DNA from: Leishmania infantum JPCM5
Lineage: Eukaryota; Euglenozoa; Kinetoplastea; Trypanosomatida; Trypanosomatidae
Direction: 5' to 3'
Length of the DNA: 64,000 bases
NCBI RefSeq assembly: GCF_000002875.2
Contig: NC_009396.2
Span: 317,501 to 381,500, forward strand
Shown piece by piece: positions 1 through 10,668 of the stretch (the stretch's first letter is position 1; each line of letters begins with the position of its first letter). Below the pieces are notes generated by a model. That model did not search any database. It was not told where the DNA came from and worked only from the letters and a program-made list of their open reading frames with translations. A program made the position numbers and the translations under genes.

Positions 1-3000
1 GCGCGGTTTCGAGGACCCGTTGATGCACGACCCAGTGCTTCCATACGACCAGAGCAAGCTTGGGATTCAGTCGCGCCGCCTCGCCGCGCAGGGCGTGCTG
101 ACGGCTGGCAAACTGCGCGCTCTGGAGGCGCAACAGGCTGAGAGCGGCGGTGGCAGCACGGACTACAGAAATCCTCATCAGCTGGTAGCATACAGTACCG
201 CTGGTGGCAGTGTACGGTCCGGCGCCCACCCGGCACGATGCCAAGCCGCTCAGGGCGGGGTTCCCGTATTTGTGGCGCAGGAGGAGGCACTTATTGCGTC
301 AACGCGGCACCACGGCCGCACCCTTACAGAACACTCAGGATGGCGTCGCGGCGGCAACGTGCGGTGTGTTGCCGTTGGCGGTCAAAGCATGATTGGCGGG
401 CGCCACGCCGTGACTGCCTTGCCGAACTCGCGCGCCGTTACAACTTTGGAGGCGGTGACAGGGGGCGGCGTTGGCAAAACCAGCCCCAGCAGCACCACAT
501 GCAGTGCATCCTTCCGCACCCGCGCTGCGAATGGCTGCATCTCGAGCTCGCTTGGCAGTGTAGACTCGAAGCCTGGTATTGCAGAGTACAAGCTAGCCAA
601 TCTCTTCCAACGTAAGTTGCAGCAGACCAACAACATCCTTTATGCGATGGAGTCGTCATGTGGTGGAGTGGCTGAGTCTTCCGCCTCGAACGGTGTCGCG
701 GCGGGAGCGCCACGCGGCACAGGCGAGGAGAAGGGTGCAGCAGCGGGAGGAGGGGGCGGTGGCGGTGGCGGTAGCGGTGGCGGCGGTGGCGGTGGCGGTG
801 GCGGTGGCGGTGGCTCTTCGAGCGATTCTCGAAGCAGCAAAGGGGTGCATGGCAAGATGGCAAAAAACTCCCACAGCGATACCGAGAGGGTTGAGAAGTA
901 CAAGTGGGCGGATGTGAAGAAGATGGACACAGAAGGCGATGAGGACGAGCGAGACGAGCGCAACTTCCGGACTCGCAACATCGATGCCCTGCACGCCATC
1001 CCGTGGGATCAGCGGCAGCAGCTACCCATGAGCGGCTTCGGCACACGCTTCTTTGCCTTACTGAGCACGCCGCGTTTTTGGGAGAAGCTTGACTGGACAG
1101 TGCGTGCTTCCCTTCTGACCGTGCTTCCCACCATGGTGCTGTCACTCGAGCCCTCGACGTCGTACATGTTCCCGTTGCCGTCCTCGTTGGCCTTCAACGC
1201 CTTTTGGATAACGATGCCGACCTTTGGCAGTGGTCTGCGCGAACTGATCATTGCCTTGAAGGGCTTCTCTGTCGGCCTGCTGTTTGTGTGCATCGTCGTA
1301 GGCACGCACACCGGCCCTGCGTGGCTGAGTCTTCTTATGCTCTTTTTCTTCACCTTCATCTCCTCCTTTGTGGCGGAGGAGACGAAGAAGACTGCCGCCT
1401 ACGTGCTGGCGTCGATGATCATGAAATACATTGTGGACCCTGCCGAAACGGANNNNNNNNNNNNNNNNNNNNNNNNNNNNNNNNNNNNNNNNNNNNNNNN
1501 NNNNNNNNNNNNNNNNNNNNNNNNNNNNNNNNNNNNNNNNNNNNNNNNNNNNCCTGCTCATTGGCCTGGCCTTCGGTACGGCTGGCTTTCTAGTGCCATT
1601 CATCCGCTGGTCAAGCGACATTGCTCGGCACTACATCAAGGCCATGGGCAACTCACTCAGCATTGATCTGCAGGGAACACTGTCGAGCTTCTGGGTGCGC
1701 ACCCCGCTGGAGCGCGAGCTGAACGTTGTGCGTCTGCGCCAACTAAGGGCCACTGCGGAGAAGTGTCTCAGCAAGATTGAGACGGCGCTGGAAGAGTCTG
1801 AGTACGAGCCGCACACTGGGGCGTACATGATGTGCATGGTGAACCGCTTCAACTTCTGCAAGTCCATTCACAACATCCTCGGCTCCTTGAGCCACGTCAT
1901 CGAGCTCATCGCTGACAATCCGAGCCTGATCGACACGCCGATGTGCACGGCCTTTGGAGAGCAGATTGGCGACCACCTCGCCGTTATCTCGTCTGCGATG
2001 GACAGCATGGTGCTGAAGATTGTCGACTTCGAGCGCATTGTGACGCCGCAGGAGATCCAGTTTTTCCGAGAAGCGCGCGAGCGCTTCCAGGATGCGCTGT
2101 CGCGTGTTCGAGAGGATGTCATCTTGACGAATGAGAACTACCAGACGGACGAGTCCGACGTCCTTCTTGGTTTCTTCATGTTCAGCCTGGACGAGATGTG
2201 CGAGGTGATTAGCCAGTTCGACGAGACGGCGCACCCGCCCAGCAGGCTCTTGAATGCGATGCTGTTCCCGGTGCGAGACGTGAAGAGCGTCATTGCTGCC
2301 TTTCGGAATTTGGCTCTCACGATTGTGCGGCGCCGTACGATTCCGCGTCGCATGAAGGAAGCAATCAAACTCTCCCTGTGCATGGTGGTACCCAGCATCT
2401 TTCAGGTGTACGCATTGGACAACAGCTCGGTGAGCCCAGCGGCCGGTGCCGCGGTGATTGCGCTCATCTACAACCCCACCGGCTCCGAGAGCTTCCACTA
2501 CGCCTCTGGGCGTCTGCTGGGCACGGTACTCGGCTCGATCGGCGCGCTGCTCTCTGTGCAAGTTGCGCGTGGTCAGTTGTGGGTGCTGTACATCTTCATC
2601 GTTATCCTGTCTTTCATTGGCGCGTACGTGCAGGCGGCCCCGGGCTTCTACGCACTTGGCAACGCGATCGTCAGCAGCACGATTTCCGTCTGCACCCAGT
2701 ACCAGGACGAGAATGCCGCAATGGTGCGTATCCAGCAGAACTGCTTCGCCATTTTGATGTACTTTGTGATTGCGTGCGTTCTGTGGCCGATGCAGGCGCG
2801 CACGAAGGTGAAGATGAGTCTGAACGTCACGCTGCGGTGCACGAGAGAGGCCGTCACGCGCATGCTGCGCAATCTCGACATGCCGTACGACGCAAACGAA
2901 GTCACCGCCGACGTCTCGGCGCTGCTCATTGAGATGAACAAGAAGGTTCGGACGCAGTCCCGCTTCATCCCTGGAGCGGTGGAGGAGCCGACAATGGGCT

Positions 3001-5690
3001 CCGTCGAGTACCCGGAGGACTCGTGGAAGCGCATCGTGGAGGCGGAGAAGAAGTTGTGCTTGGCGCTGTCGATGATGTGCTTCGCCTACAACACCTTCAT
3101 GTCCAGCCGAGCGGACCCAACCACCGAGTTGTCGGTACACTGGGTGGTGCTGCACCGCATCGCCCCGCATGCGCAGGACCTGTCCGACCTCATCTATGCC
3201 TCCATCGACCTCTATCTTCTCTCGCTCTCCAAGATGACGATCGTGCCAACAGCGCACCTGACACGGCTTCGGGTGGGCATGGTAGACGCCAATCAGGCCA
3301 TCCTCGACACCTACATGTCTACCATCTTCCGCAAGGTGGCTGGCGAGCAGGACACGGACGAGGGCGACATGTACTCCAGCAGCTCCTACATGGACGACGA
3401 CGAGCACGACAACGACAGCAATGCCGGGTACAGAGGCGGAGAGCATGGCAGCAGCGGCGGGCCGCACCTCCCGCCGAGTAGAAGAGGGCGCTCTTACACG
3501 GACAAAGCCGATGGCGGCGTTGGCTCAACTGCGAGCGTCGACTGCAAGGCGGCTGCGGTGCACGCCGCCAACAGGCCGAGTGAGAGGGAGGGTAATGAGG
3601 CCAAGGCCGGTAACGATGACGATTCCTCCGCATCCCCGACACCACGGCAGCAGCGACGGCGAGTCGACTGTGACCACGGACACCGCCGTGGGAACCACAG
3701 CTCTGGGGACTCTTCGGGCTCGTCTTCCTCCGAGAATGGCGAACACGACGACAACGTCAACGCGCACCCACACAAGAAGGCGACGGGAAAGGGTGGCGAC
3801 GGCAAAAAGAAGATGGGGTACCTCGGCTACGAGTTGACGGCGGAGGAGGCTGCGGCGCTGCGCGCCTTTGTAGCGAACCGCGTGAGCAACGCAACCTTTA
3901 GCACCAACAAGTCTATGGTGGTCAACAACTCGACCTTCAGTGGCCGGGTCGCGGGCGGGGCTCCTACCGCTGCTGCCGCTGCTGCTGCTGCTGCGTTGGC
4001 CACGAGGGCCTCGATTGCGATGCCGGGGTCTCTTCCGCAGGGCAACAACGACGCCCGCCTTATGGCTGTCACAGGTGGCGACGACGGGCTGGCTGCGGCG
4101 CTGCGCAAGAAGCACAAGGTGGTGGTGAGGCGCGGGAGGGACGAGGAGAACGACGGTGACGCGGAGGAAGCGGGGCCGGAGGGGCCGCATAATGAGGGCA
4201 GGGCTAAAAGCGGCCGCAACGACGTCGACAACGTTCCCGGAATCTTCAATACATCCTTCTTGAACAACTCCTTCATGAACACATCCTTGCTAGGCAGCCT
4301 TTTTGCGAAGCGGACGAAGGAGCTGCGCGACCTTGACGCGGCGGAGATGCCGCAGCTCCATGCAGGGCGGTCGCGCGCGTCGAGTGAGTCGAGCACCACC
4401 TCGGCTCGCTCGCAACGAGACGGTAAGAAAAAGAAGCAGCAGCGGCGTCACCTCGGCAAACGGCGCGAGGCGAAAGACAGCGACAGTGGCGATGAGGGCA
4501 TCAGACAGCACAGCACCCCGCTCACCTCACCGACCCCCCACCCTCGCGCCAGTAGCGTGGGGAGCGAGTTCAGCGACATCGAAGACAATCCGAGGCCGCG
4601 CAATCAGAGGCGCTCCTCCGGAAAGGTACTTCGCTCGAGCGGGACCGTAGCGGTGGCCGAAAACGCCAAGGTGGATGAGCGTCCACCGATGGCGCACTCG
4701 ACGCCAGAGGTGCTGCCTGCCGCCGACAACTTAGCAACGAACCCACTAGGCGAGGATGGTGCCGGGCGTGAGGGTGCCACCGGTGGACAGCGCAATCTGC
4801 CGCCCATGTCCCAGTCTGCGCCGATGACCTCCGGTCGCGGGTCTGCTGCGGAGACCTTTGCAGTGCTGAGGAAGGAGGGCAGCGTCGAGGCAAGCCGGCA
4901 GCAAGCGAGCAGCTTGACAGCCGGGCAGCTTTGCGGGGTTGCGGCGGCCAGCATGGTTAGCTTCAGTGGCGACGATGCGGCCGTGCTCGGGGCATCACTC
5001 AACAACACCTGCAGCGCCGCCACCACCGTATCTCACCACCCCCCGCAGCCTCTTGCTCTGGCACCGGGCAGCAGCAGCGGGAGCCCAGAGGATCACAAGG
5101 GCTCGCCGCCGCGCGCGTGCAGCAGCGCTGCGGAGGGAAAGAAGTGCGACAACCGCGACAGCAATACGCGGAGGGAGGTGCCTGACAAGGACGGCGAGAT
5201 GACGCACGGCAACACCGAGAAGCAGCAGCCGCACGACAGGAGCGGCGACACCCCGGGCATGGACGTAGGAGCTTCAGGCAAGCCAGGGGAGGTTCAGAGA
5301 GACGCAACTAGTGCTGTGGACAAGGACACGCATCCGCTTGCCGACAATGCCTCCCTCCATCACGCCCTTGCCTCTTTCGGCAGCCGCCCCTCGAGCAAGC
5401 TGCGGCGCCGTTCTCTCGGCATTGGAGGCAGCAGTCAGTGCGTTCCAGCGATGCTTGACAGGAGCCACGATGGCGACGGCACCAGCATGACCCCATCGGA
5501 CGGTGGCGAGATCTTAAAGGGCCTTTCCTTCTTTAACGCCGCCAGGGGCGAGTTTGTGCTCACCAATCACGACATCCACTCCCTCGAGGCCTTCCTGTTT
5601 GGCACACGCGCCCTCGTCGTGCACATCAACGATCTGCAAAAGGCGCTGCTGGAAATGCAGCACGCCACGGATCTGGCAAGGCTGCTGTAA
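1..5690 (+). CDS. FUSC/aromatic-acid-exporter-like multipass membrane protein, copy A (5' partial, interrupted by assembly gap)
   Basis: This is a very large membrane protein related to the FUSC/ArAE (fusaric acid resistance, aromatic acid exporter) superfamily, whose members export small organic anions; the substrate here is unknown. The frame is open from base 2, so the start may lie upstream; the first ATG seen is at 23. The N-terminal half has a low-complexity region with a polyglycine tract, then a hydrophobic block at about 1066-1450. A 100-N gap follows, and the protein resumes in a different frame at 1554. After a soluble linker comes a second hydrophobic block at about 2350-2800, giving the two-half architecture of the family. 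A tail of roughly 2.3 kb is Ser/Asp/His-rich and ends in a conserved segment beginning FVLTNHDIHSLEAFLF. The gene at 10669 is a paralogue: both share the IRWSS motif after the first block and very similar linkers. The family assignment is by architecture and recall. Confidence 0.75.
746..814 (+). repeat. GGC/GGT trinucleotide repeat coding for polyglycine
   Basis: A run of glycine codons, mostly GGC and GGT with one AGC serine codon, sits in the N-terminal low-complexity region of FUSC copy A. The copy at 10669 has no comparable tract, so the repeat is not needed for the shared core. Such a tract is prone to length variation and assembly collapse. Confidence 0.85.
1453..1552. other. Assembly gap, 100 N, inside a coding region
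   Basis: Exactly 100 N bases sit inside the first hydrophobic block of FUSC copy A. The upstream coding frame (codons at 1448, 1451) and the downstream frame (codon at 1554) differ by one base, so the N run is a placeholder rather than a measured length. Alignment to the paralogue at 10669 suggests only about 30-33 missing bases. Confidence 0.95.
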
Positions 5691-5821
5691 TGTGGCTCGG
5701 CAGCTGCGGTCGCCGGCGAGAGCGCGCCCCCATCGAAGGGCGACAGTTATCGCGCCGCCTTTCCTGCTCGTTCTTGCTCTCTCTCTCTCTCTCTCACGAC
5801 TTTGCCAATGCGATCGAGGGA

Positions 5822-5909
5822 GGAGGTGGAGGGGAGGGGAGGGGAGGGGAGGGGAGGGGAGGGGAGGGGAGGGGAGGGGATGGAGGGGATGGAGGGGAGG
5901 GGGCTGCTT
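5822..5909 (+). repeat. (GGGGA)n G-rich minisatellite, likely G-quadruplex former
   Basis: About nine consecutive GGGGA units with a few GGGGAT variants lie about 130 bases after the stop codon of FUSC copy A. Four or more G4 runs separated by one base is a textbook G-quadruplex pattern on the + (RNA-sense) strand. A (TC)n tract at about 5776-5796 precedes it. Confidence 0.85.
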
Positions 5910-6420
5910 AGCAAAAAAACACAACGACAACAGCAAAGCGCCGGGACGATACTTCGTCCCTTTTTCTTTTTTTTTTTCATCGGTGAGCTGCCCGTGTGTG
6001 CGTATGTGCGCACTCAGCACGTACGCGTTGGGTACAACGCCACCTCTCTGCTTGTACTTCCTTCGTCTTTTCGTTTTTTTTTTTCGTTGTGAGGTGCTCC
6101 TCTCTTCCTTTCAATGTATATGTGTGTGCGTGTGTCTGTGTGCGTCGTGGTTTTACGTGCTCCGCTTTCTTCGCAAATTGCTTGTGGATGTCTATGCTTG
6201 AGCCTGTGCGTGTATTTGTATGTGCATATATGCTTGTATGTGCGTGTTTCTGTTAGCATGCATTCGTTGTTGTCGCTTCCTTGTGTGTTGTATGCGGCCT
6301 GTTCTCTCATCCTCGTATAAAGCAGTGACGCTCATGTGCGAACTTGGCCCGTCTTTTTAGTGCTTTCTTGGTGTATCATCCCTCTTTTCCTCCCCTGTAT
6401 TGTCTTCATGTGCGAGTGCA

Positions 6421-6452
<32 letters not shown>

Positions 6453-9400
6453 GTAAATGCGTGGGACAGCGTTGTGTGAGAGTTCGAGAAACACATATGC
6501 AGATATCGTGGGCAGAGAAAGCCGAGGTAGGCGGTGCGAGTAAGGAGTCAGGGCGAAAGACGAGCCGCCTCCGTCAGGGATTTTCATTTGTGGCTCCTTC
6601 CTGACAACGTATGCTTCGCATTTTTTTTCTCTGCCTCTGTGAGTGATTTGGTATGTGCTGCGGTCCCTCTCGACCTCATGTACTTGTCGGTGACCACGGG
6701 CGACTCCTCCCTTTCCACTCACATACACACACGCGCGTTTTGCCGATCCATTTATAAGAGAGCTGCAGTGGCGGCGGCCGGAGGAGGCGGGGCAGCTGAG
6801 GAAGTCACGTGACGTAACAGCAAAGCATAGAAGCACAAGAGCCAGCGCTATCGGCACGGTAGAGTCAGCACGGTCACCGAGGGAAGGGGGCCTTCCAGCA
6901 TCGCGAACACCCACCACAAACATGCAGGCAGTGCGCTTCGTTATGTGAATGGCGCAGCCGCGCACGCGTGCGTGCGTGTGTATGCACTTGCTTCCTCTCT
7001 CCCTCAGCACCGATAGCCGCGGTGAGAGCGATATGCGCCGTATGTCTTCGGCTTCTTCTTTCACCGCTGTTGGATTTGCACACGGCACGATACACTCGCC
7101 GATGCTTCACTTCTCCATCGCCTCCCCCCACCCCCACCTCCTCTATCTTCGGCTCTTTGAATACCATGCGCGTGTGGAATGCGCCACCTTTCCCGTTCGA
7201 TCGATAGTGATGACTTTAGAGTGCAAGTGCAAGTGCAGGTGCATCAACAACAAAAAAAGGAGAGGTACGCGAAACACATGCACACCTACGTGCGTGCTGG
7301 GTGTTTGTGTGTGTGGGCGTGCGGGCACGTTGGATTCGGCCGCTATTCGGCATGCTAGGAAAGTAGCAGAAGGCTACGTCGCATCTTTGGAACCTTGCTC
7401 GTCACCACGCCTCTGATCGCTTTCTCTCCTCTACCTGATACCCACCCACCCACCCACCCACCCACACATACACACACCGACACAGAGAAAAACAGAGGCG
7501 AGAAAAGGAGAGCTGCAGAGCAGGTGAGGGACCGATACGTACTGCTTCACGTGCACCCCGCAGACATACAGAGCTTATCACCGCCACCACCTGCCCTCCC
7601 ATCCTCCTCTCCGTGTCTCTCTTCCTGCGCCACTCTTCAACAGCATATTAAGGGGCTCTTTGTTTTTCTTTTTTTTGCGTTGCCACATTCATTTTCCACT
7701 TTGTGAGTGGTGTTTTTGCACCCCCTTCCCCCGCTCTTTTTCCTGGCTCTCCCCCACCACCTTTGGCTCCCTGCACTGCCCCGTTCATTGCGCTGGGCTC
7801 CGTTGAAGCTCCTCTTGTCACGGCATCGTTCTCTCCTCCTCTCTCGACATATCTTATCCTTCCCACTCCTCCCTCTCTTGTCTACGGAGCTGGGCTGCGG
7901 CAATTTTTTTTTTTATGCCTTCCCTTTCCGCGTTGAACTCGCATTGCATATTGTCCCGCACCCCCACCTCTCTTCGTGCGGCTTCGTTTCTTTCCCTTCT
8001 TTTTTCTTTCTGGGTGTCCTCTACGTTCTCGGTTTCTTTCTCCCTCTCTTGCGTATGCATGTAGTGTCTCTGTGCCGTGTTGTTGTGCTTTCCACCCGCT
8101 TCTGTGTTTGCCCCTCCGCTTCTTTGCATCCCAGCAACAGCAGCAGCAGCCCACGTCCACAGACAGACCTTGCATCCACAGCAGTGGCACTATTTTGATT
8201 ATACATCATCTACTTATGATTATATTTTTGCCCCCCCCCCCTCCTTCGCCGCTGCGCCTCTGCCTCTTCATCTGACTGCAAGCTGTTCTTCCGCTCCTCT
8301 CCCCTTTCTTTTGATTTGGCGGGTAGAAGAAGAAAAAAGAAAACAAGGGAAGGAGCGCGCGTCTGGTCTGCGTGCGTGCCTGCCCGCTCATCGGATCTCT
8401 CTCCATTTCTCTACCTACAGACACCTTTACGGGCGTTTGCTTCAGACCTGTGCAGATAGCTTGGCGAGCCGAATAAACAACAGGTAACGACAAACCCGCT
8501 CACACCCCTTTCCCCTGCTCCCCTTTCGTCACACACGCACGCACGCACACGCACATGCACAGAGATGCACGCCCGCCTCCATCTTTGAGAGAACCGGAAG
8601 ATGAACTGGACCAAGCGGATTGCGAGCGGTGGGCTCCTCGCTCAGTACGCAAAACAACAGCAACGAAGAAGTGCCCCCGATCGCAGAGCACTCCACGCGC
8701 TGCGGGCTCGCGCGCGTATGTGTGCTTAAGTGTTCGAATCCGATAGTCCGAGGAAGAGGGGAGACGTGTGGTGGATGTTGGGAGGTGATATCATGTTCCA
8801 CTCCACTTTTCTTCGCATGATTGTAGGCGAAGAAAAATACAAGCACACGCACACATACATGGTTGCACCACCTGCCAGTGGCCACCTCGCCTTTATCACT
8901 GCTTCCATCTCTCTTTTTCCTCTTGCTCTCCGTCTCCTTGCACGGCGTGTGGATGTTGGCTCTACTCTGTGTGTTTATGCATGCGGATGCGTGCGTATTG
9001 GCGCGTCGTCCTTGATGCCTTCACCCAACGCCCACTTCTTTTTCATGACTTCACAACAGGGCTCTCCTCTACACGCTGCTTCGTGCCTCCGCGTAGGTGT
9101 GTGCATGCGTGTGTGCGCTCACACGCGGACGCTTGTATGCTCGTGTTTGCATCCTTTGTTAGGCACTCGCGCTTCAACATACGCACATACACAGTCTCTC
9201 TCTCTCCCTCTCGACTCCTCGCATTACACACGAAACGCACACTGTGCTGCGTGAGCGCACAGAGGCCCACGTGCACACGTGCCAGAGTCACAACATCGTC
9301 GCTGCCGAAGACGTTCTCTTCTTGAGGACGGCCTGGGCGACGTGAGGTGCACCCGACTTCAACACTTTTTTTCCCGCGGATTTTTCATTCTTTTGCTTTC

Positions 9401-10448
9401 CGGTGCCTCTCTTCTTCTTGTATTCCGTCTTCGCCTCCCGTGGGTGACGTCATTGTTGGCCTTTGCTCGGCTCTGCTCAGCCGTCTTGTGTCTACGCAGC
9501 AGGTTTCTCAGGCTTGTGTACGTTTTCATTGTTTTTTTTTTCGCCGCGGCGTTGTGTGTATTCGGATTCGCGTCGAAATTGTGTGCACGTCTCCCTTGTC
9601 TTTCCCTCTCTCGCGCGCGTGCGTGTGTGTGCGTGGCTTGCGGGCCTTGTGGTGTATTCATCGTCTGCGTGGAGACTCCGAAAGAGAGGCTGCAGCGTTC
9701 TGCTGCTGCTGGTAATTTGAGGGCATACGGCAAGACGAGCAGGAAAGGCGAGCACTTCACTAGCTCCATCAGGACACACACACACACACACACACGCACG
9801 CGCATACGTAGACTCACAGGCAGACACAGCAGCGCCGGCCAACATCGCCGTTGCCCCATGCTTGGTCTCTCTGTCGAACGACTCCTTTCATGAATATATT
9901 TGATCCTGCGGGCTTCTCTTGCTCCGTCTCTCCATCCTTTTTATTCGTTTCAGTGAAATCGGCTTCACAGCTCACGTTGTGCGGGTGTGTTACCGAAGGG
10001 TGAGGCGAACAGCGAAGGCGACAACAACAGACGTGCTCTGTATGATCGCTGCTTGCGTTCCTGCCGTCGTGCCTGTGCATGCGCGTGTGTGTGTGACCGC
10101 CTTTGCTTGCACGATTCCTTTTATTCCTCTTTCTCACCTGCCCACAGCGGCCCGCTTCATTGCCGTCCCTCTTGCATCAGCTGCTGTTGCTGCTTCCTGT
10201 CCGTTGTTTCTCTCACGTGTCTACACCTATTTCTAGCTCTCTGTCTCTTTTCCGTTTCGCCGCGCTTGTCTTCCGCATAGTTACGTTTACGAAGGGCTTA
10301 AAATTTTTTTTTCCGTTCTTGTGTGTTTGCTTGTGTTCACATCTCATCTTCTACCTCCCTCCCTCCCTCCCTCCCATATCCCATCTCTCATTCTCCGACT
10401 CTTATTGTTGTGCGGCGCGCACTTTTCTTTGTTTCGCCTTCTGTTATG

Positions 10449-10503
10449 CCCCCCCCCCCCCCCCGACCGCCCGACCGCCCAATATTCTTCCACGTCCCTG
10501 CAG
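10449..10503 (+). promoter_or_regulatory. Candidate spliced-leader acceptor: poly-C/pyrimidine tract and AG
   Basis: A run of 16 C followed by a C-rich stretch and a TTCTTCC segment leads to the AG at 10502-10503. That would leave a 5' UTR of about 165 bases before the ATG at 10669. Kinetoplastid trans-splicing normally uses the first AG after a pyrimidine tract; other AGs nearby are possible. Confidence 0.4.
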
Positions 10504-10668
10504 CCCCTGGCGGTGCTGCTACCAGTGCCGCGTCGTGCACTGCACACTCGTGTGCAAGGTGCAGTCGTGTGTGGTGGTTGAAGTGGTGGTGTTGGCGGAC
10601 GTCGAACAACGTACGCGGTGCCACACGCACGCGAAGCGAAGAGCTGATTTGCCTGTTTGCCTGCCGTG

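Larger units (their letters stand above)
5691..10668. other. Long intergenic spacer (3' UTR of FUSC A and 5' region of FUSC B)
   Basis: About 5 kb with no convincing gene; open frames here translate to Cys/His/Ser/Leu-rich low-complexity peptides typical of untranslated sequence. It holds a (GGGGA)n tract at 5822-5909, a (CA)14 run at 6425-6452, an (ACCC)n run at about 7439-7463, poly-C at about 8229-8239 and 10449-10464, (AC)n at 9774-9795, a (CTCC)n run near 10362-10377 and many pyrimidine tracts. The length implies long UTRs or an overlooked non-coding transcript. Confidence 0.8.

Noticed and set aside
1743..3467. 574-residue minus-strand open frame antisense to FUSC copy A
   Set aside because: It is rich in His, Arg, Val and Leu, runs through the reverse complement of a clearly coding, GC-biased gene and has no recognisable domain. 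Long antisense frames are a common artefact of high third-position GC.
6425..6452. (CA)n and similar microsatellites considered as possible CRISPR or telomeric repeats
   Set aside because: They are simple dinucleotide runs without spacers and do not contain the TTAGGG telomere unit.
8720..8745. GTTCGAATCC, a perfect tRNA B-box sequence
   Set aside because: No A-box, acceptor stem or cloverleaf pairing is present at the expected distance on either strand.
8729..9254. Plus-strand 174-residue frame in the 5-kb spacer
   Set aside because: The translation is dominated by TH repeats and Cys/Leu runs from CA and pyrimidine sequence; no coding-like composition.
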